A program made the position numbers and the translations under genes. A DNA stretch of 64,000 nt, taken from Balanoglossus misakiensis. Its lineage: Eukaryota > Hemichordata. Positions 43,401 through 64,000 of the stretch are shown in pieces. The stretch is taken from positions 8,866,001-8,930,000 of the forward strand of contig CM082588.2 in NCBI GenBank assembly GCA_040954595.2. The letters run 5' to 3'. How positions within the stretch are numbered: the first letter of the stretch is position 1; every line of letters starts with the position of its first letter. Below the pieces are notes generated by a model. The model saw only the letters and a list, made by a program, of their open reading frames with translations, did not search any database and was not told the DNA's origin.

Positions 43401-46400
43401 AATGCGTTATATACCGCGCCTTCTTAAGGACACAGACTTTGCGCATTGTCTCTCTTATTCGGCGGGGACTTGAGCTTGGTCCCGCCGAGGTAGCCAGGAC
43501 ACGACGCACACTAGCTGCCCTTCCTTCCCCTGTTCCCATGCATTATATATCACGCCTGTTTAAAGGACACCGACATAGCACGTTGTCTTTCTAATTCGGC
43601 GGGGACTTTAGCTTGGTCCCGCCGAGGTAGCGGGGAGACGTCGCACACTAGCTGCCCTTCCTTCCCCTGTTCCCATGCGTTATATACCGCGTTTTCTTAA
43701 AGGACTCCGACATAGCACGTTGTCTTTCTAATTCTGCGGGGACGTGAGCTTGGTCCCGCCGAGGTAGCGGGGAGACGTCGCACACTAGCTGCCCTTCCTT
43801 CCCCTGTTCCCATGCGTTATATACCGCGTTTTCTTAAAGGACACCGACTTAGCACGTTGTCTTTCTAATTCTGCGGGGACTTGAGCTTGGTCCCGCCGAG
43901 GTAGCGGGGAGACGTCGCACACTAGCTGCACTTCCTTCCCCTGTTCCCATGCGTTATATACCACGCCTGCTTAAAGGACACTGACTTACCGCGTTGTCTT
44001 TCTAATTCGGCGGGGACTTGAGCTTGGTCCCGCCGCGGTAGCAGGGAGACGTCGCACACTAGCTGCACTTCCTTCCCCTGTTCTCAAGCGTTATATACCG
44101 CGCTTTCTTAAAGGACACAGACTTTGCGCATTGTCTTTCCAGTTCGGCGGGGACTTGAGCTTGGTCCCGCCGAGGTAGAAAGGACACGTCGCACACTAGC
44201 TGCCCTTCCTTCCCCTGTTCCCATGCGTTATATACCGCGCCTGTTTAAAGGACACCGACTTAGCACATTGTCTTTCTAATTCGGCGGGGACTTGAGCTTG
44301 GTCCCGCCGAGGTAGCGGGGAGACGTCGCACACTAGCTGCACTTCCTTCCCCTGTTCCCATGCGTTATATACCACGCCTGCTTAAAGGACACCGACTTAC
44401 CGCGTTGTCTTTCTAATTCGGCGGGGACTTGAGCTTGGTCCCGCCGCGGTAGCAGGGAGACGTCGCACACTAGCTGCACTTCCTTCCCCTGTTCGCATGC
44501 GTTATATACCACGCCTGCTTAAAGGACACCGACTTGGCGCGTTGTCTTTCTAATTCGGCGGGGACTTGATCTTGGTCCCGCCGAGGTAGCCGGGAGACTT
44601 AGCACACTAGCTGCCCTTCCTTCCCCTGTTCCCATGTGTTATATATCACGCCTGTTTAAAGGACACCGACATAGCACGTTGTCTTTCTAATTCGGCGGGG
44701 ACTTGAGCTTGGTCCCGCCGAGGTAGCGGGGAGACGTCGCACACTAGCTGCCCTTCCTTCCCCTGTTCCCATGCGTTATATACCACGCCTGCTTAAAGGA
44801 CACCGACTTAGTGCGTTGTCTTTCTAATTCGGCGGGGACTTGATCTTGGTCCCGCCGAGGTAAAAGGGGAGACGTCGCACACTAGCTGCCCTTCCTTCCC
44901 CTGTTCCAATGCGTTATATACCGCGCCTTCTTAAGGACACAGACTTTGCGCATTGTCTCTCTTATTCGGCGGGGACTTGAGCTTGGTCCCGCCGAGGTAA
45001 CAGGGGATACGTCGCACACTAGCTGCCCTTCCTTCCCCTGTTCCAATGCGTTATATACCGCGCCTTCTTAAGGACACAGACTTTGCGCATTGTCTCTCTT
45101 ATTCGGCGGGGACTTGAGCTTGGTCCCGCCGAGGTAACAGGGGAGACGTCGCACACTAGCTGCCCTTCCTTCCCCTGTTCCAATGCGTTATATACCGCGC
45201 CTTCTTAAGGACACAGACTTTGCGCATTGTCTCTCTTATTCGGCGGGGACTTGAGCTTGGTCCCGCCGAGGTAACAGGGGAGACGTCGCACACTAGCTGC
45301 CCTTCCTTCCCCTGTTCCAATGCGTTATATACCGCGCCTGCTTAAGGACACAGACTTTGCGCATTGTCTCTCTTATTCGGCGGGGACTTGAGCTTGGTCC
45401 CGCCGAGGTAACCGGAAGACGTCGCACACTAGCTGCCCTTCCTTCTCCTGTTCCCATGCGTTATATACCGCGCCTTCTTTGCGCATTGTCTTTCTAGTTA
45501 GGCGGGGACTTGAGCTTGGTCCCGCCGAGGTAGCAGGGAGACGTCGCACACTAGCTGCACTTCCTTCCCCTGTTCCCATGCGTTATATACCACGCCTGCT
45601 TAAAGGACACTGACTTGGCGCGTTGTCTTTCTAATTCGGCGGGGACTTGATCTTGGTCCCGCCGAGGTAACAGGGGAGACGTCGCACACTAGCTGCCTTT
45701 CCTTTTCCTGTTTCCATGCGTTATATACCACGCCTGCTTAAAGGACACCGACTTAGCGCCTTGTCTTTATAATTCTGTGAGGACTTGAGCTTGGTCCCGC
45801 CGAGGTAGCCAGGACACGACGCACACTAGCTGCCCTTCCTTCCCCTGTTCCCATGCATTATATATCACGCCTGTTTAAAGGACACCGACATAGCACGTTG
45901 TCTTTCTTATTCGGCGGGGACTTGAGCTTGGTCCCGCCGAGGTAGCGGGGAGACGTCGCACACTAGCTGCCCTTCCTTCCCCTGTTCCCATGCGTTATAT
46001 ACCGCGTTTTCTTAAAGGACACCGACATAGCACGTTGTCTTTCTAATTCTGCGGGGACGTGAGCTTGGTCCCGCCGAGGTAACCGGGAGACGTCGCACAC
46101 TAGCTGCCTTTCCTTCTCTTGTTCCCATGCGTTGTATACCACGCCTGCTTAAAGGACACCGACTTAGCGCGTTGTCTTTCTAATTCGGCGGGGACTTGAG
46201 CTTGGTCCCGCCGAGGTAACCGGGAGACGTCGCACACTAGCTGCCTTTCCTTCTCTTGTTCCCATGCGTTATATACCACGCCTGCTTAAAGGACACCGAC
46301 TTAGCGCGTTGTCTTTCTAATTCTGTGGGGACTTGAGCTTGGTCCCGCCGAGGTAGCCAGGACACGTCGCACACTAGCTGCCCTTCCTTCCCATGTTCCC

Positions 46401-46450
46401 ATGCGTTATATGCCGGTTTTGTGCGCGTTGTCTTTCTAATTCGGCGGGGA
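25426..46450 (+). repeat. Satellite DNA array, right part, to its unique-sequence edge
   Basis: The same monomer family and orientation continue for about 154 copies, with a different mix of subtypes. Frequent here are monomers with GACACGACGCAC starts, TTATAATTCTGTGAGGACTT, GCATTATATATCACGCCTGTT and CGCGTTTTCTTAAAGG. Monomers shortened by about 20 bp occur in this half, with CGCGCC running through a T tract straight into TGCGCATTGTC (near 25584, 28264, 31955, 34269, 37957 and 45470). The last monomer is damaged: after TTATATGCCG it jumps to GTGCGCGTTGTC and ends in the left arm of the inverted repeat at 46450, where AT-rich unique sequence begins. Confidence 0.97.
27804..39805 (+). repeat. 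6001-bp tandem duplication (44 monomers per copy)
   Basis: Copy 1 is about 27804-33804 and copy 2 about 33805-39805. Long stretches match base for base at an offset of 6001 bp, and I noticed only isolated differences (for example at 30574/36575 and 32113/38114). The left boundary is where AAAAGGGGAG (27796) and AGCGGGGAAACG (33797) differ. The right boundary is where GGGGAAACG (33800) and GGGGAGACG (39801) differ. Within each copy a second relation at 2727 bp (20 monomers) links about 29.2-31.0 kb with 31.9-33.7 kb. Assembly duplication cannot be excluded from sequence alone. Confidence 0.9.
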
Positions 46451-47135
46451 GAAGTTGTGGACTCAGACTTGCCCAGCTTCTTGTGGGGCAGTCGTATACG
46501 TACAAAGGAGTGGGTTTCCAAACAGTTTACGGGTGCAATGACATGTTGGGATTGTATCCTTATGGGGAAGATACTAAAACATTTACTTGCTCATGTTTAA
46601 CATGTGAGAAATACAATGTAAAGATCAAACTACATTCTTTTAAAATATGCCAAAGTGGCTTTGTATACCATAGCATTGAAATAAGATGGCAAATGACTAA
46701 TCGTATTATAATACATATGCTTATATACGTAGACATTGCTTTGATGGTCCAAAGGTCATTTTGGCACATTTGAGGCGATATCTCGTGAGTGACACGATGC
46801 CTTATTAAAAATGACACGAATACACATTAAACGAGAATAATTAAATTGCAAGAATAATGCTGAATGTATGTTTAAAACGACGGAAATAATTTCAGTCATA
46901 ATTTAGCAAGCACTCATAAACCTATTAACTTGAAAATGTAACCAATTTCTATCATGATACATGTACCTTAGAACGTCATAGGCAGGTTAACTTTGATAAT
47001 TCTGAAAATTAGACTATCCTTTTGAAATATTATAGCGGAAATTATTAGCAACTATTGTTTAAATACAATTACGGCTCTGTATCTCTTTTAGTGTAGAGTA
47101 TACAAAAGTCAGTTCACGTCACCAAGTCTGCAGAT
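46451..47135 (+). other. AT-rich region between satellite edge and first coding exon
   Basis: This is unique, AT-rich sequence with no convincing coding content. A good splice-acceptor-like site, ATCTCTTTTAG, ends at 47091. An in-frame TAG at 47094-47096 lies upstream of the ATG at 47136. So either there is an untranslated first exon further upstream, or transcription starts close to the ATG; no clear core promoter was identified. Confidence 0.5.
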
Positions 47136-61075
<13,940 letters not shown>

Positions 61076-62162
61076 ACCGACCAGATTGTCAAGTCACTGC
61101 GCAAATCAGTTTGTAAACATTTGGTCAATTCACTCATCTAGACTTGCTTAAGTGTTTAGTTTTACCTGTCATAAAATTAAATAAAACACGCAAAGAAAAA
61201 TGTGTCTATTCCTTCGTGCTTGGTCGAAGCCTCTATGAAATTCGAAATAGGTGAAATCCTTATTAGGTATCACATCTAATATGGACTTGTCAAGTTAACA
61301 CATATTTTAACTTGTTTGACAGACACAGTGTGTACAATCACCCTATATACAAGAAAGCAGTGTGTATAAGTCTTCGAAAGACTGTTACCACATTCGTCTT
61401 TTTTCCATTCCCCCCCTCCCCCGATATCAGAGTCAATTGATGGGACAACCCTAACTCGACTACAGGCATATGAGAAATGTATTTAATATGTGGACATCTT
61501 AATGTCCCGAAGCACAGATAAAGATTCTTTTTGGGTAAACTGAGTCTAACATCTAGCCGCATTTTGTCCCTTGCTTCCAAGCAAAGCGGTCAAACTACGG
61601 CTGGACATTAGGCTAGGGTAAACTGAGACCTTGTCGTATATAAATTTGCAATTGCCTATTCCTAGTTAGATCGTGGACTACCTTCATGGATACAGCCGGT
61701 TACTCCGCCATTTCTGCGACGGTTTCAAACTCTCAGACTTGTCAAGTAAATACTATGTTCAAGATTTATCTTGGGATGATGTTTCCAAGCAGTTTAAGCC
61801 CAATATGCTGCGGATTTGTACAAATTTGTTCTTATCCCATGAGTAGATGTTCATGCAAAACTGCATTCTTGCGAACCTGCAGAGTCATCTATTTCCGCTT
61901 CAGGAAGAATATATTGCCGTAAACAGCTAGGTCGTAGTTTACGACGATGCTTCTTCCCTGAAAGTTATTTGCCGAGTGCTAATGCAAAGATTGTCCAATT
62001 TGAAAGAACAACTGAGATTTTCAGAAGTGCCAATAAATTATTACGTCAATAAATACGAGAACAGTTTGGACGAAGTTACATCTTTTGGCCAAATGCATGG
62101 TCAGGACAAATTTGTCTTTTGGTTGAGTTTACTGAATTTTAGGACAAGTTGAATGTGATGAT
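61076..62162 (+). other. 3' flank of the gene: no gene recognised
   Basis: After the short 3' UTR, the sequence is AT-rich with scattered small open frames on both strands that have no recognisable protein features. Confidence 0.55.
61180..61185 (+). promoter_or_regulatory. Polyadenylation signal AATAAA
   Basis: A canonical AATAAA lies 105 bp after the stop codon, with a GT-rich stretch (TGTGTCTATTCC) starting near 61200. This fits cleavage at about 61195-61205 and a short 3' UTR. Confidence 0.75.
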
Positions 62163-62164
62163 AT

Positions 62165-62371
62165 ACTGTAAAACACTTTATTTTCACGAGCAATAAATTT
62201 TCGCCAAATACGCGAGAGCCAAAATAGCCTGAAAATAAAAAGTCGCGTAAATTTTTTTGAAGATTACGATGCAGTGCATGAAATTAGAGAACGCGAAAAT
62301 TAATACTCGCGAAACAGTGGCCTCTCTCGATATCGCGAAAATTTCAACTCGCGAAAAAAGTGTTTTACAGT
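62165..62371. mobile_element. MITE with CTGTAAAACACTTT ends and TA flanks
   Basis: Perfect inverted ends: CTGTAAAACACTTT at 62165 and AAAGTGTTTTACAG ending at 62371. Both are flanked by TA, and the match extends to 17 bp if the flanks are included. The interior has several TCGCG and CGCGA motifs in AT-rich sequence and no coding capacity. TA target duplication is typical of Tc1/mariner-type non-autonomous elements. Confidence 0.8.
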
Positions 62372-62509
62372 ATGTAGATTTGAAGAATAGCTTACAGTAC
62401 GTTGCTTTACGTGTTTTGCTAGGCCATGCTGTTCTGTTTTAGTTTGTTATACATTGCCTGGTTGTCAGTCATTTATGGACTATTCAGTTTTTACAGCCTG
62501 GGGCGGCAA

Positions 62510-62622
62510 AATAGAAGGGGGGGGGGGTCACTTAAACTTTGAAAGCCGAAAGGGGGGGGGGGGTCATCTTTTTTCGAAACGTTTAGGGGGGGTCACATAC
62601 TTTTGCCCCCCCCCCCCAACTC
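62510..62622 (+). repeat. G-run repeat unit (three G runs, then a C run)
   Basis: Three runs of 7-13 G, each followed by GTCA, are spaced by short AT-rich segments. An approximately 12-base C run follows at about 62605-62617. The C run can pair with the G runs. Short open frames across it are artefacts. Confidence 0.8.
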
Positions 62623-64000
62623 TTGCTTTTTCTAATGTGGGAGGGATACACCCTCTACCACACCCACACCCTTCATTCTTCGCCACATTTCATTTATTGG
62701 CTGGTTTGTCAACTGTACCAAGGCAGAGTACTTGCAACGCCTTCCCACCAATGCAACTTTGAACTCCGTTTTTCACAAAATTTTCTTATGTGTCATTTTA
62801 ATTTATTCACAGATGTCTTTATTGCATCACTATAATTTTATACAACTCAAGTGTAAATTTCTTTGAGAAATTTATAGTTGAGGTCTGGGAGCCTCCTTTT
62901 ATTGCATACATTGTACATACGATCAGGACGGTGGGCAGGCTCTTGGAAACAAGCTTTATTCCTTCACAAGTAGTTGTCTAATGTTTTCAGGGGGTCATCA
63001 TTTGTTGGTCCTGGGTGAAGGGGAGGGTCTACCTGATTTTGAAAATCAATGAAACAAACTTGCCGACCACCCCCACCCTGCTGTAAAATTTAAACAATCC
63101 CTTATACCGACCGTTCACTGTCCAGAGGCCATAACCTTTACAATTGACTCAGCTGCGCGGTCGAGTCTCTAGACTGTCCGTCATAGTAAAGCAAGTGAAA
63201 AAGGCATGGTTCAAGTTAGCTTGAATGGTTGTAGAGGATGCTGTCAGGTTTACTGGTGTGTTCGCAGCCCTATACCGCTACAAAGGCTTATGTGTAAATA
63301 TCCAACAAACTTTCTGTTGTCAGCTCAGTTAAGTGGTTCCACTCTTACCTCCGGTAAAAATAATTGGAAACCTCACAGTCGCATCCCCCAAAACACCTCC
63401 GACCCCCACACAATATTTTTTTCATCCCGCTTGCCTTATAAGTAATGCATGGTCGATCGGTTACCCACAAGAATTGGCCAAGTCTGGCTATGTGTTCAAT
63501 AGTGTAGGATTCGGGTTTATAGCAGTAAAAATTAAACCATCCTTCACCTACGGCCATACCCCTTAGAATAAGCCATGAAAATGGACAACGGATTATCTAA
63601 TAAACTGTATAGTAGTTTCATTTTCATTTTAACTTTTGCCCCATACACTGTGTGGGTGAACATACCCCGAATAATGCAGTGCTATGATAGTTTGGAGATA
63701 AAGGGCTGGAGAATAGCAATATGTTTGTGTACACTACCAACAAGACCTCGTAGCCTCACAACTCGAAGGTTAAAGGCGACGGCGTTTTTTATCTGTCGGG
63801 TATAAGAAACATGCAGGGAAACTTGGTCATTTTTTGTCGCGGTTCACTTGGGCAAGTCTGAATACGGAGTGCTCAGCAGAGAGAAAGATAAACACGCTAA
63901 AACTGTGTCTTTCCGTCCGCATGACCAAACAAGGAGCTAAAAAGTCGTTATTTAGGCCGTAATAAAACGTTTTTGTCGCCGAGGAGTGAATAAAGAACGG
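62623..64000 (+). other. Distal flank: nothing recognised
   Basis: Mixed-composition sequence to the window end. Small open frames (about 60-80 codons) show no domains, signal peptides or codon patterns that I would support as genes. The start of another gene beyond the window cannot be excluded. Confidence 0.5.

Noticed and set aside
1-46450. CENP-B-box-like match in monomers (GCCGAGGTAACCGGGA)
   Set aside because: Only seven of nine key positions match, and many monomers have AACAGGGAGA or AGCGGGGAG there, so it is not conserved in the array.
1-46450. CRISPR array or rDNA spacer as explanation for the regular repeats
   Set aside because: There are no unique spacers between repeats, no rRNA sequence, and the monomers are contiguous.
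21650-46521. Many minus- and plus-strand open frames of 60-105 codons with Arg/Ser-rich peptides (such as SAGPSSSPRRIR and AWYITHGN)
   Set aside because: They are translations of the 137-bp satellite, recur with the repeat, change frame from monomer to monomer and carry no domain.
46393-46773. 126-codon open frame crossing the satellite edge
   Set aside because: It starts in the satellite, runs into AT-rich unique sequence and has no recognisable features or splice context.
62454-62835. Open frames across the G/C runs
   Set aside because: Low-complexity glycine/proline stretches from homopolymer runs, with no domain.

Overview
This window comes from a eukaryotic nuclear genome, most likely an invertebrate animal. 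The evidence is a large satellite array, GT-AG introns, a secreted multidomain protein built from animal extracellular modules (thyroglobulin type-1, WAP, LDL-receptor class A), a LINE fragment, several inverted-repeat elements and long microsatellites. I cannot name the species from sequence alone. There are no prokaryotic operons, no rRNA or tRNA gene that I can support, and no CRISPR array.

Positions 1-46450 are one head-to-tail satellite array of about 136-137 bp monomers (roughly 335 copies), all in the same orientation. It is interrupted once, at 24988-25425, by an unrelated segment with short terminal inverted repeats. The array is mosaic and has higher-order structure. There is a 6001-bp (44-monomer) block present twice in tandem and almost identical (27804-33804 and 33805-39805). 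Smaller tandem duplications of 957 bp and 1095 bp occur near 21-23 kb and 16-18 kb, and dispersed blocks recur at offsets of 1917, 2191, 6845 and 9036 bp. Each monomer contains a GC-rich inverted repeat that can fold as a hairpin. Short open frames inside the array are by-products of the repeat, not genes.

Positions 47136-61075 hold one complete 17-exon gene on the + strand. I reconstructed it exon by exon; it predicts a secreted protein of 669 residues: signal peptide, thyroglobulin type-1 domain, WAP four-disulfide-core domain, then 14 LDL-receptor class A (LDLa) modules, one per exon, ending at a stop codon with no transmembrane segment. Every intron is phase 1. Eight LDLa modules have the standard six cysteines. 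Six have only four, always lacking the bonded C1-C3 pair. The order 6-4-4-6-4-6 appears at modules 1-6 and again at 9-14, which suggests an internal block duplication. A decayed fifteenth LDLa exon lies in intron 13. Thyroglobulin type-1 and WAP domains often inhibit proteases, so an extracellular protease-inhibitor or ligand-binding role is a reasonable inference, but it is not shown here.

The introns hold the 3' end of a LINE (minus strand), a 550-bp element with inverted ends, fold-back elements, purine-rich and G-rich tracts, and an 836-bp TATG/TG microsatellite. From 61076 to 64000 there is a polyadenylation signal, a 207-bp MITE flanked by TA, G-rich tracts, and no gene I can support.
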